DNA of 64,000 nucleotides from the NCBI GenBank assembly GCA_023450745.1, contig JAEXGR010000044.1, forward strand, positions 1-64,000, read 5' to 3'. Source of the stretch: Synergistota bacterium. GTDB lineage: Bacteria > Synergistota > Synergistia > Synergistales > Synergistaceae. Position 1 is the first letter of the stretch. The number at the start of each line of letters is the position of its first letter. The notes under the pieces are model-generated. The model did not search any database. It was not told where the DNA came from and was given only the letters and a program-made list of their open reading frames with translations. Below are positions 49,749-57,874 of this stretch, piece after piece. A program made the position numbers and the translations under genes.

Positions 49749-50741
49749 ATGGCCAAGCCGCAAGAAGATAGAACCCCGAAGACTCTTGAAGAAAGAGGTT
49801 TTCATATCATCGACGTTCACGCGCACCCCTTTGTTAAAGGCGGTTATCCGCCCGCAATGAAGGCGATGCTGGCCTCCAGAAAATATACCCAGCCCAACTG
49901 GGTGGGCAAATCTGGACAGGGCACCCTGGAGGACCTGAAAGCGGAGTTTGACGAGACGACTCACGAAATGATGGCGAATGACGCCCTGACCCACGGCGTA
50001 AAAATGCAGCCGGTCGGCTGGGACGCGACTAGCGGCATGGGCGAACCGCCCACCAGCAATGATTTTGTCTACAGCTTGTGGCAGGAGTTCCCCGACGCCT
50101 TCTTCGGCGCTTGGGGCTCTGTCGACCCCTGGCAGGGCCAGAACGCCCTTCACGAAGCGGAGAGGGCCATTACCGAACTGAAGCTGATCGGCTTGAAGTT
50201 CCAGCAGTGCACTCAGAAATTCCGCCCCAACGACAGGCGGTTCTACCCTCTGTGGGATCTGTGTCAGCAGCTGGAAGCGCCGGTCCAGTTCCACATCGGT
50301 TACACCGGAATGGGCAGCGGCGCTCCCGGCGGCGACGGGCTTTACAGCATGACCTACTGCCAGCCCCTCGACGTCGACGAGGTCGCGGCGGATTTCCCGC
50401 ACCTGAAGATCATCGCCCTGCACGTGGGAGAGCCGTGGCCCGAAGTGATCAACCACGTCGCCATGCACAAGACGAACGTGATGCGCGAGACCTCGGGCAT
50501 GTGGCCCAAATATTTCCCGCAGTGCATGACCTATGATATGAACAGGCGTCTGCAGGACAAGTTCATCTTCGGTTCCGAGTGGGGAGTATTCAAGCTCAGC
50601 GAAACCCTGAAGCAGTGGGAAGAGCTTGACCTCAGGCCCGGAGTTATGGAAAAGGTCATGTATAAGAACGCCCTGAACTTCCTCGGCGAAAGATTTGAGA
50701 AGTGCGGGCTTGACTTGAGCCCCTGGAAGGGACTAGTCTAA
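49749..50741 (+). CDS. Amidohydrolase-2 family hydrolase/decarboxylase
   Basis: A 330-residue metal-dependent TIM-barrel enzyme. Metal ligands: HxH in IIDVHAHPFV, later His in PVQFHIGYTG and ALHVGEPWPE. The usual acid ligand motif GSD is GSE here (FIFGSEWGVF). Relatives include ACMSD-type decarboxylases, 4-oxalomesaconate hydratase and beta-ketoacyl-CoA hydrolases of phenylpropanoid breakdown. Its place after a MenB/BadI-like enzyme suggests it hydrolyses or decarboxylates a ring-derived intermediate. AAGGAGAG precedes ATG 49749. Confidence 0.8.
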   Translation: MAKPQEDRTPKTLEERGFHIIDVHAHPFVKGGYPPAMKAMLASRKYTQPNWVGKSGQGTLEDLKAEFDETTHEMMANDALTHGVKMQPVGWDATSGMGEPPTSNDFVYSLWQEFPDAFFGAWGSVDPWQGQNALHEAERAITELKLIGLKFQQCTQKFRPNDRRFYPLWDLCQQLEAPVQFHIGYTGMGSGAPGGDGLYSMTYCQPLDVDEVAADFPHLKIIALHVGEPWPEVINHVAMHKTNVMRETSGMWPKYFPQCMTYDMNRRLQDKFIFGSEWGVFKLSETLKQWEELDLRPGVMEKVMYKNALNFLGERFEKCGLDLSPWKGLV

Positions 50742-51083
50742 CGAAAATCACGGGTTTTGCCGTGCGCGCGGAGCCAGGCGCTGCGCGCGCATGGCAAACG
50801 CCTCAAGCCTTTTAATGGAACATCGAACAGCCGGGGATGCCTGGCGGCCGTTTATGCGGCCGTCCGGCGGCGGTTCCCCGCGCGGCGGAGCCCGCCAGGG
50901 GCGGCTTTCCTTCGGCGGCCCGCCGATAATCTTTCTGCCGCGCAGAACGCGAATTACCGGCAACGCTCACGTTCTGCGCGGCGTTTAAATCCGTCCGCGC
51001 CTGGGGCCGCCCGCGCCGCCGCCGAAACAGGGCGATGCCGGCAGCCAGCGGGGAGAATTTAAGTTTAGGGGGGGAATGGTCGT
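50742..51083 (+). other. Intergenic region with a large hairpin
   Basis: About 340 bases. At 50756-50798 TTTGCCGTGCGCGCG pairs with CGCGCGCATGGCAAA (one G-U/A-G position), a 15-bp stem without T-run. 50799-51083 is GC-rich and holds further short inverted repeats but no gene I can support; two short open frames there have no ribosome site. Confidence 0.5.
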
Positions 51084-52625
51084 ATGAACCAAAAACTTCA
51101 AACCATGCTCGATAAAAAAGCGCACATTATGCTGCAAGGCGGGCAAGAGAGAATCAACAAACAGCATGCCAAGGGCAAACTGACGGCGCGCGAGAGAATC
51201 GACCTGTTGTTTGATCCCGGCACCTTCGTGGAATACAACATGTTCGTCAAACCAAGAGCGACGCGGTTTGGCATGGATAAAGTCGACGCGCCGGCGGATG
51301 GGATCGTCACCGGGCACGGGCTCATCAACGGCAGAAAAGCGTTCGCCTATTCCCAGGACGCCACCGTTCTGGGAGGGTCGATGGGTGAGATGCATGGGCT
51401 AAAGCTCGCCAGAATGCAGGAGCTGGCGCTGGAAGTCGGCGTTCCTCTCATCGGGTTGAACGATTCCGGCGGCGGCAGGCTTCAGGAAGGGCCGGGAGCC
51501 TCAGTCTACGGCACCATCTTTTACAACAACGTGAACGCCTCCGGGGTCATCCCCCAGATCTCGGCTCTCATGGGCAGCTGCGCGGGCGGCGCGTCCTATT
51601 CTCCCGCCCTCAATGACTTTATCGTCATGGTCGACAAGAGCAGCAAAGCCTTCATCACCGGCCCCGCCGTCATCAAAGAGGTGACCGGGGAAATTGTGGA
51701 CTTCGAAACTCTGGGCGGCGCGATGACGCACAGCACGAAATCGGGCCTGTCTCACCTGATGGCGAGGGACGACTATGACTGCATCGAGCAGATCAAATGC
51801 CTGCTGAGCTTTTTCCCTGATAACTGCCGGCAGCTTCCGCCCATCTGCCCCAATAACGACGACGTTTCCCGCCGGATAGAGGAGCTCAACGACATCATTC
51901 CCGAGAGCAAGCGCAGAGCCTACGATATGAAAAGTATTATTACAAAAATCGCCGACAATAATTTCTTCTTTGAAATCGCGCCTCTGTACGCCCGCAACAT
52001 CGTAGTCGGATTCATACGGATGGGCGGCATGCCGGTCGGCGTCGTCGCCAATCAAACCAGCTGCATGGCAGGCTGCCTTGACATCAACGCCTCCTGCAAA
52101 GCGGCGCGCTTTATCCGGACCTGTGACGCCTTTAATATTCCGCTTTTGTCAATCGTAGACGTCCCGGGATATCTGCCCGGCGTCAATCAGGAGCACGACG
52201 GCATCATCAGGCACGGGGCGAAACTGCTCTACGCGTGGGCGGAGGCGACCGTCCCCAAGATCATCATGCCGATCAGAAAGTCCTACGGCGGAGCGACGCC
52301 GGCAATGTGCAGCATCGACATGAAGGCGGACTTCGTCATCGCCTGGCCGAGCTGCGAGCGCGCCGTGGTCGGCGCCGACGCCGCTGTGGAGGTGCTCTAT
52401 AAGAATGAAATCGAGCGCGCCGCCGACCCGGCCGCGGCCCGTGAGATGTACAGGCAGGCGTATGAGACGGAATTCTTAAATCCCTATCGTTCCGCCGAGC
52501 TGGGAAAATTTGAAGACGTGATCGAACCCGCTGAATCAAGAATAAAGATCATTCAGACGCTGCGGATGTTCTGGGGCAGGAAAAAAGAGCGTCCCGCGCG
52601 CAAACATGGGAACATCCCTCTTTAA
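51084..52625 (+). CDS. Acyl-CoA carboxylase/decarboxylase carboxyltransferase subunit (MmdA/PccB-like)
   Basis: A 513-residue carboxyltransferase with both crotonase-like halves: KLTARERIDLLFDPGTFVEY, then GLNDSGGGRLQEG and MGSCAGGASYSPAL in the first half, and IVDVPGYLPGVNQEHDGIIR with KSYGGATPAMCS in the second (the oxyanion and biotin pocket regions). It moves CO2 between biotin and an acyl-CoA, as in propionyl-CoA carboxylase or Na+-pumping methylmalonyl-CoA decarboxylase. Neither biotin carboxylase, biotin carrier nor membrane decarboxylase subunits are in the window, so it must borrow them. ATG 51084 follows GGGGGGGAATGG. Confidence 0.9.
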   Translation: MNQKLQTMLDKKAHIMLQGGQERINKQHAKGKLTARERIDLLFDPGTFVEYNMFVKPRATRFGMDKVDAPADGIVTGHGLINGRKAFAYSQDATVLGGSMGEMHGLKLARMQELALEVGVPLIGLNDSGGGRLQEGPGASVYGTIFYNNVNASGVIPQISALMGSCAGGASYSPALNDFIVMVDKSSKAFITGPAVIKEVTGEIVDFETLGGAMTHSTKSGLSHLMARDDYDCIEQIKCLLSFFPDNCRQLPPICPNNDDVSRRIEELNDIIPESKRRAYDMKSIITKIADNNFFFEIAPLYARNIVVGFIRMGGMPVGVVANQTSCMAGCLDINASCKAARFIRTCDAFNIPLLSIVDVPGYLPGVNQEHDGIIRHGAKLLYAWAEATVPKIIMPIRKSYGGATPAMCSIDMKADFVIAWPSCERAVVGADAAVEVLYKNEIERAADPAAAREMYRQAYETEFLNPYRSAELGKFEDVIEPAESRIKIIQTLRMFWGRKKERPARKHGNIPL

Positions 52626-52864
52626 ACTGGCATGACGGCGGGCGGATCATGAAGCCTTCGCTTCGCGGCGTGACCGAAGTTCTGCCGGTTTAGGCGCTCC
52701 GGCGTGAAGCCGCGGTAGCGCCCGGGGCGCTTGCCCCAATCTGTATAAACGCAGGACATTGACTTGCAGCATCTCCCGTCTGCGGCGGGAAACGGCCGCA
52801 CAAACCCCAATGCCGTCCGCGGCGCTTTCAGGCGCTGGGGACGGCAAACTTTATCCGCGGCATG
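52626..52864. other. Intergenic region before the FadR-type regulator
   Basis: GC-rich with short inverted repeats (for example TCTGCGGCGGGA context near 52790) and no gene. The following 52865-52946 is AT-rich and holds the promoter. Confidence 0.45.
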
Positions 52865-52909
52865 TTGACAAAAAATATAAAGGGATTCATAATATTTCAT
52901 GTCATACAT
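52865..52909 (+). promoter_or_regulatory. Promoter and candidate operator of the GntR/FadR gene
   Basis: TTGACA at 52865-52870, 17-base spacer, CATAAT at 52888-52893. Just after it, ATGTCATACAT (52899-52909) has the GT-N3-AC core typical of FadR-subfamily sites, placed to allow autorepression. Confidence 0.65.
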
Positions 52910-52946
52910 ATAACAACAGACATAAGACGAGAGGGTGGAGAAAAAA

Positions 52947-53651
52947 ATGGAAGGCTTCTTCAGCAAACAGGATTCTACAAAAAAACCCGCGATCATCGTC
53001 AAAAGAATCTTCGAACTTATCGAGGAGGGCACGCTCAAGCCCGGCGACAAGCTCCCCAACGAGATCGAAATCGTGAAGCAGAGCGACATCAGCAGAAGTT
53101 CGGTGCGCGAGGCTCTCTCGGCGTTGGAAATAATGGGGATCATCCAGCGCATACCGGGCGAAGGCACCTTCGTCAGCTACGGCGCCCTCTCGGGCAAGCT
53201 GGCCCCCAAGGGCATTCTGGAGAAATTTCTTGAGGATACGGAAAACGTCAACGGTTCCTTTGAAGCGCTGGAGGCGCGGATGGCGCTCGAACCCTCGGTG
53301 GCGGTGATGGCGGCGCGCCGGGCGGAGCCGGAGCAGATAAATAAACTTGAATCCCTCATCGCCGACTCGCGGCGGGCTCTCGAATCCCATGACGTGAAGC
53401 ATTTCCTCGACCTCGACGCCGCCTTCCATCTGGGCATCGCGGAGGCCACCAATAACGAGGAGGTCGTCACGATCACCAGAGGGCTTCTCGCGAAAGCGGA
53501 CGTTCACATGTGGCACCGGTATAAAGAAGACCTGGGGCTGCTCGACGCGACCATCGAGGCGCACAGCAAGATACTTTCCGCGATCAAGGAAAGAGACACG
53601 CAGAAGGCGGGATTTTTTTCCGAGCAGCATCTCGCCCGGCATCTTAAGTAA
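52947..53651 (+). CDS. GntR/FadR-family transcriptional regulator
   Basis: A 234-residue regulator. N-terminal winged helix (about 12-80): LIEEGTLKPGDKLPNEIEI, SRSSVREALSALEIMGII, IPGEGTFVS. The C-terminal FCD helical domain keeps metal-type ligands: LDLDAAFHLGIAEATNN, with Asp and His, and a later EAHSKILSAIKERD. FCD domains usually bind a small carboxylate through the metal. ATG 52947 has GGTGGAG six bases upstream; a GTG at 52935 lies on that site. It precedes the transporter operon and likely controls it in response to the imported acid. Confidence 0.92.
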   Translation: MEGFFSKQDSTKKPAIIVKRIFELIEEGTLKPGDKLPNEIEIVKQSDISRSSVREALSALEIMGIIQRIPGEGTFVSYGALSGKLAPKGILEKFLEDTENVNGSFEALEARMALEPSVAVMAARRAEPEQINKLESLIADSRRALESHDVKHFLDLDAAFHLGIAEATNNEEVVTITRGLLAKADVHMWHRYKEDLGLLDATIEAHSKILSAIKERDTQKAGFFSEQHLARHLK

Positions 53652-53711
53652 GGCGTCTATCGTGCGGTACGGGAAGGAAGCCTTCCCGAAAAAATAAAAG
53701 GAGGAGTTAAA

Positions 53712-54698
53712 ATGTTCAAGAAAGTAAGTATTCTCGTAGCGGCGCTCGTGCTAGGCGCGCTTGCCCTCGGAAGCGCAAGCCAGGCCTCCGCCGCCCAGCC
53801 CTGGCCGAAGGAAAAGCCTTTCACGATGCTCATTCCCTTCGCTACCGGCGGCGGCACCGACTTTAACGCGCGCCTGGTGGCCAAGATTATGGGAGACATT
53901 CTCGGCGTCCGCGTAAACTGCATCAACCGTACCGGCGGACAGGGAGTAGTCGGCCACACCGCCATCGCTAAGGGCACGCCGGACGGGTACACCATCGGCG
54001 ATATCGAGTGCGAGCTCAACATGATGCACTGGGCGGGGCTTACGAACCTCACCTACAGAGACCTGACCCCGATCGCCCTGATCGTCTCCACGGGCGGCAG
54101 CGTCATCGTCAACGAGAAGTCCCCCTACAAAAATATGAAGGACCTCGTCGCCGCCATCAAAAAGAATCCCGGCAAGCTTAAGGCCTCCGGCTCCTCTCAG
54201 GGCGGCATGTGGCACCTCTGCACCGCCGGTATGCTCCAGGCCGAGGGGCTCAAAGCCAACGACGTCGTGTGGGTTCCCAACGACGGCGCCGCTCCCTCGT
54301 TACAGGATCTGGCGGCAGGCGGACTTGATTTCGTCGTCTGCACCCCCAACGAGGCCGACTCCCTTGTGACCGCCAAGAAGGTCCGCCCGCTGGCGGTAGT
54401 CTCCAAGACGCGCCACATCGACTGGCAGAACGTTCCCACGCTGAAAGAGGCCACCGGTTCCGATTGGCTCCTCGATTCCTGGAGCGGCATCGCGGCCCCC
54501 GCGGGAATCTCCGACGAGATGAAGAAGAACCTCGGCGACACGATCAAGAAGGTATGGGAGACGAAAGAGTTCCAGGATACGATGAAGAAGGCTGGCAAGA
54601 CCCTTCAGTATCTGGGCCCCGACGAGTTCAAGGCGTTCTTGAAGCAGATGGACGAAAACTACGGCAAGGTTATGAAGTCCGTTGGCATCGCTAAGTAA
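53712..54698 (+). CDS. tctC: Tripartite tricarboxylate transporter substrate-binding protein (TctC)
   Basis: A 328-residue periplasmic receptor. The signal peptide runs to about residue 28 (VAALVLGALALGSASQASA). The mature part shows the Bug/TctC signatures FTMLIPFATGGGTDFNARLV, NRTGGQGVVGHTAIAKG and PDGYTIGDIECELNM. Bug receptors bind carboxylates such as citrate or aromatic acids. It is the first of tctC-tctB-tctA and has AAAGGAGGAG before the ATG. The high expression expected of a receptor agrees with a hairpin following the gene (54742-54761). Confidence 0.94.
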   Translation: MFKKVSILVAALVLGALALGSASQASAAQPWPKEKPFTMLIPFATGGGTDFNARLVAKIMGDILGVRVNCINRTGGQGVVGHTAIAKGTPDGYTIGDIECELNMMHWAGLTNLTYRDLTPIALIVSTGGSVIVNEKSPYKNMKDLVAAIKKNPGKLKASGSSQGGMWHLCTAGMLQAEGLKANDVVWVPNDGAAPSLQDLAAGGLDFVVCTPNEADSLVTAKKVRPLAVVSKTRHIDWQNVPTLKEATGSDWLLDSWSGIAAPAGISDEMKKNLGDTIKKVWETKEFQDTMKKAGKTLQYLGPDEFKAFLKQMDENYGKVMKSVGIAK

Positions 54699-54741
54699 TT
54701 AGGTAAAATTAATCAGATATCCGACAATAGCACAACCATAA

Positions 54742-54761
54742 TTTACTGACGCTACAGTAAA
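54742..54761 (+). promoter_or_regulatory. Hairpin between tctC and tctB
   Basis: TTTACTG pairs exactly with CAGTAAA over six bases. Such stems after receptor genes often protect the upstream mRNA and lower membrane-subunit expression. Confidence 0.45.
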
Positions 54762-54812
54762 GAACCATATTCGATAACAAATAACAAGCAACCGGAAAGG
54801 GAAGGGATCTCG

Positions 54813-55271
54813 ATGAAAATCAGTGATAAAATATTTGGCGCGGTGTTGATATGTTTCTCTCTATTTATCTTGGTTTACGCGAGAACCCTTCCCACTTTGC
54901 CCGGACAGAACTACGGTGCCGGCTTCTTTCCGGCGACGGCCGCGATCTTCATCCTTGGCTGCGGGATCATCCTGCTTGTGCGGGGAATAAAAAAGAGGGA
55001 TAAGCTGCTGGTGCTTGGCGAGTGGACGAAGTCGCCGACGCTGGTGGCGAATATCTGCCTCATCCCGGCAAACCTCATTTTCTACATGCTGGCCTCCAGC
55101 GCGCTCGGCTTTGTGCTGACCGTCATTATAATGCTCACCTTCACCATCTGGTGGCTGAGGAGAAAATTTAAGTCTTCGTTCATCGTCGCCGTGACGAGCG
55201 CCATCCTCATCTATGTGTTCTTTTCCAAAATAATGCTGGTTCCGCTTCCTGCCGGATTCCTGGGACTATAG
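54813..55271 (+). CDS. tctB: Tripartite tricarboxylate transporter small membrane subunit (TctB)
   Basis: A 152-residue membrane protein with four hydrophobic segments and the TctB-like start KISDKIFGAVLICFSLFILV, followed by GAGFFPATAAIFILGCGIIL. It forms the membrane complex with TctA. GGGAAGGG precedes the ATG; tctA begins 30 bases later. Confidence 0.9.
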   Translation: MKISDKIFGAVLICFSLFILVYARTLPTLPGQNYGAGFFPATAAIFILGCGIILLVRGIKKRDKLLVLGEWTKSPTLVANICLIPANLIFYMLASSALGFVLTVIIMLTFTIWWLRRKFKSSFIVAVTSAILIYVFFSKIMLVPLPAGFLGL

Positions 55272-55301
55272 CTAAAGTATAAGAGAGGGAGAATTAACGT
55301 T

Positions 55302-56798
55302 ATGCTGGACACTCTTATTCAGGCTGTCAATATTGTCTTTAAGCCGGAAGTTCTGCTGGTAATGCTGGCCTCGTCCTTCTACGGAATCATCATCGGCGCG
55401 ATTCCGGGACTCACGGCGGTCATGGCCGTATCGCTCATCATGCCGATTGCGATCTTCCTTGATCCTGTGCCGGCGCTGGCCGCCATCATCGCCTGCGACG
55501 CGATGGCCGTTTTTGCGGGAGACATTCCGGGAACCCTGCTGAGAATCCCCGGCACGCCCGCCTCCGGCGCCTATACGGACGACTCCTATAAACTCACACA
55601 GCAGGGCAAGGCGGAAATGGTGCTCGGCGCGAACTGCTTCTTCTCGGCGATCGGCGGCCTGTTCGGCCTCGTCGTGCTCGTCTGCGCCGCCCCGCTCCTC
55701 GCGGAGGTCGCGCTTAACTTCAGCACCTACGAATATTTCTGGCTCGCCTGCCTGGGACTTACCTGCGCCACCTTCATGACCTCGCAGGATAAGGTGAAGG
55801 GGATCGCCTCGCTCTTTTTGGGGCTCTTCATCACCACCATCGGTTATGACGCGATAACGGGACAGCCGCGCTTTACCTTCGGCAGCACCGAACTGCTCGC
55901 GGGCATTCACGTCATTCCCGTTCTCATCGGACTCTTCGCCGTCTCCGAGATTATGCGCCGCGTCAGCTCTACGACGCCGCCCGCGGCGGCCTACAACGGC
56001 AAGATCGGCAATATTTATAAAGGCATCTTCAAAGTATGGCGCGAGCACATCCCCAACTTCCTGCGCGGCAACACGGTCGGCGTCGTCGTCGGCGCGCTGC
56101 CCGGCGCGGGAGCGGACATCGCCGCCTGGCTCTCCTACGCGATCAGCAAAAAATTCTCCAAGACGCCGGAGAAATTCGGTACGGGGCATATGGAGGGCAT
56201 CATTGAAAGCACCTCCGCCAATAACTCGGCGCTCGCCTCCGCCTGGATTCCCGCCTTTGTCTTCGGCATCCCCGGCGACGTTACCACCGCGATGGTCATC
56301 GGCATCCTTTACATCAAAGACCTCAAACCGGGGCCGACGGCCTTCCTGCACCACCCCGAGGTGATCTACAGCATCTTCATCTGCTTTGCGATCGCCAATA
56401 TTCTCATGCTCATTCTCGGATACTTTTCGATCAAGACCTTCCGCCACATCCTGCGTATTCCGCCCTTCGTGCTGCTGCCGGTGATCCTGGTATTCTGCAT
56501 CGTCGGCGCCTTCTCGATCAACAACAGCCTCTTCGGCGTCGCGGTGATGCTCTTCTTCGGCCTTCTCGGCTATATCATGGAAGAGAACGATTTTCCGATC
56601 TCGCCGATGCTGCTGGCGATCGTGCTGGGCAACCTGCTGGAGAAGAACTTCATTATCTCTATGGTAAAGTCCAACGGCAACCTGATGGACTTCTTCAACC
56701 GCCCCATCGCCGGTTCGCTGGCGGCCGTCGCGATCTTGCTCTGGGTGTTCCCCGTCCTCAAGAAAATATACCGGATGGCAACGGCGAAAGTCGCCTAG
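55302..56798 (+). CDS. tctA: Tripartite tricarboxylate transporter large membrane subunit (TctA)
   Basis: A 498-residue permease with about 11-12 membrane segments. Family motifs: GIIIGAIPGLTAVMAVSLIM near the N-terminus, the gly-rich GDIPGTLLRIPGTPASGAYT, and the repeat-related VVVGALPGAGADIAAWLSY and VFGIPGDVTTAMVIGIL. Secondary, ion-driven uptake of a carboxylate presented by TctC. Followed 39 bases later by dehydrogenase genes, so substrate is probably a 2-hydroxy acid or its keto form. Confidence 0.95.
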   Translation: MLDTLIQAVNIVFKPEVLLVMLASSFYGIIIGAIPGLTAVMAVSLIMPIAIFLDPVPALAAIIACDAMAVFAGDIPGTLLRIPGTPASGAYTDDSYKLTQQGKAEMVLGANCFFSAIGGLFGLVVLVCAAPLLAEVALNFSTYEYFWLACLGLTCATFMTSQDKVKGIASLFLGLFITTIGYDAITGQPRFTFGSTELLAGIHVIPVLIGLFAVSEIMRRVSSTTPPAAAYNGKIGNIYKGIFKVWREHIPNFLRGNTVGVVVGALPGAGADIAAWLSYAISKKFSKTPEKFGTGHMEGIIESTSANNSALASAWIPAFVFGIPGDVTTAMVIGILYIKDLKPGPTAFLHHPEVIYSIFICFAIANILMLILGYFSIKTFRHILRIPPFVLLPVILVFCIVGAFSINNSLFGVAVMLFFGLLGYIMEENDFPISPMLLAIVLGNLLEKNFIISMVKSNGNLMDFFNRPIAGSLAAVAILLWVFPVLKKIYRMATAKVA

Positions 56799-56837
56799 CC
56801 GCGCATACCGCAGAACATAAACAGGAGGTATCCGATT

Positions 56838-57869
56838 TTGAAAAATAATAAAACGCATATCCACATTGAAAACAGCAGAAGCTCCGTTGAAGTTTTCATC
56901 GCCAACCAGAAACAGGTGGACGACCTGCTCGCGAGAAACGCCGACCTTGCCGACAAGCTCTGCATAACGATTGGCAGCAGCGGCTACGACGAAGTGGAAA
57001 AATGGTCGGAAGATGATTTCCGCGAATATTACGACTACATGAAAACGGCCGACATCCTGGTCGGATACAGCTTCCCGACGGAAAACGTCGCCGCCTACGC
57101 CCCCTGCCTCAGGTGGATACACTTCATCAGCTCCGGCGTGGAGCATATATCCCCGTTTACCTGGGTGCCGGAGGGGATGAAGCTGGTGAACAACAGGGGC
57201 GTCCATCTTCCCAAGTCGGGAGAATCCTTCGCCACCTTCCTCGGTATGCTGAACTCGGCCATGCCCCGCCTGATGACCGCCCAGCGCAATCATAAATGGG
57301 ACCGTGTCTTCACCACGGTCATCAAGGGCAAGAAGCTCGTCGTCTTCGGCGTGGGGAATCAGGGCGGCGAAATGGCGCGCCGCGCCAAAGAGATGGGGCT
57401 TTACGTAACGGGCGTGGACCCCTACTGCAAAGAGCATCCCTTCTGCGACAAAGTCGTCGGGATGGACGGGATGCGCGAAGCCTTCAAGGATGCGGACTTC
57501 CTCGCCATCACCGCGCCGCTCACCAAAGAGACGAGGAACGTCATCAACAAAGAAAGGCTCGGCTGGCTGCCGAAGAGCGCGGGCGTGATCAACGTATCGC
57601 GCGGGCCGCTGCTTGACGAGGACGCGCTTGACGAAAAGCTGCGGAACGGCGAGTTGGCGGGCGCGGTGCTCGATGTCTTTCACACCGAGCCGCTCCCCGA
57701 AGATTCGCCGCTCTGGACAACCCCGAACCTGATAATCACGCCGCATGTCTCTTCGGACGATCTTGTCAACTACATCCCGCTGACCCTCGACCTCACGCTC
57801 GAAAATCTGCGCAATGAGCTCGCCGGCCGGCCGATGAAAAACATCGTCGATATTTCGCGGGAATTCTAG
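56838..57869 (+). CDS. D-2-hydroxyacid dehydrogenase, copy 1
   Basis: A 343-residue NAD-dependent dehydrogenase of the formate/glycerate dehydrogenase superfamily. Coenzyme loop VVFGVGNQGGEMARRAKEMG (GxGxxG altered to GVGNQGG), catalytic Arg in VINVSRGPLLDED, Glu in VFHTEPLPEDS, His in IITPHVSSDD. It starts with TTG 56838 after AGGAGG at ten bases. Reduces a 2-keto acid or oxidises a D-2-hydroxy acid. First of three tandem paralogues; about half of its residues appear identical to copy 2. Confidence 0.88.
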   Translation: MKNNKTHIHIENSRSSVEVFIANQKQVDDLLARNADLADKLCITIGSSGYDEVEKWSEDDFREYYDYMKTADILVGYSFPTENVAAYAPCLRWIHFISSGVEHISPFTWVPEGMKLVNNRGVHLPKSGESFATFLGMLNSAMPRLMTAQRNHKWDRVFTTVIKGKKLVVFGVGNQGGEMARRAKEMGLYVTGVDPYCKEHPFCDKVVGMDGMREAFKDADFLAITAPLTKETRNVINKERLGWLPKSAGVINVSRGPLLDEDALDEKLRNGELAGAVLDVFHTEPLPEDSPLWTTPNLIITPHVSSDDLVNYIPLTLDLTLENLRNELAGRPMKNIVDISREF

Positions 57870-57874
57870 GCGCC

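Noticed and set aside
55272..57746. An 824-codon minus-strand frame over tctA and the first dehydrogenase
   Set aside because: Low-complexity charged translation antisense to two well-defined genes; an artefact of GC-rich third positions.
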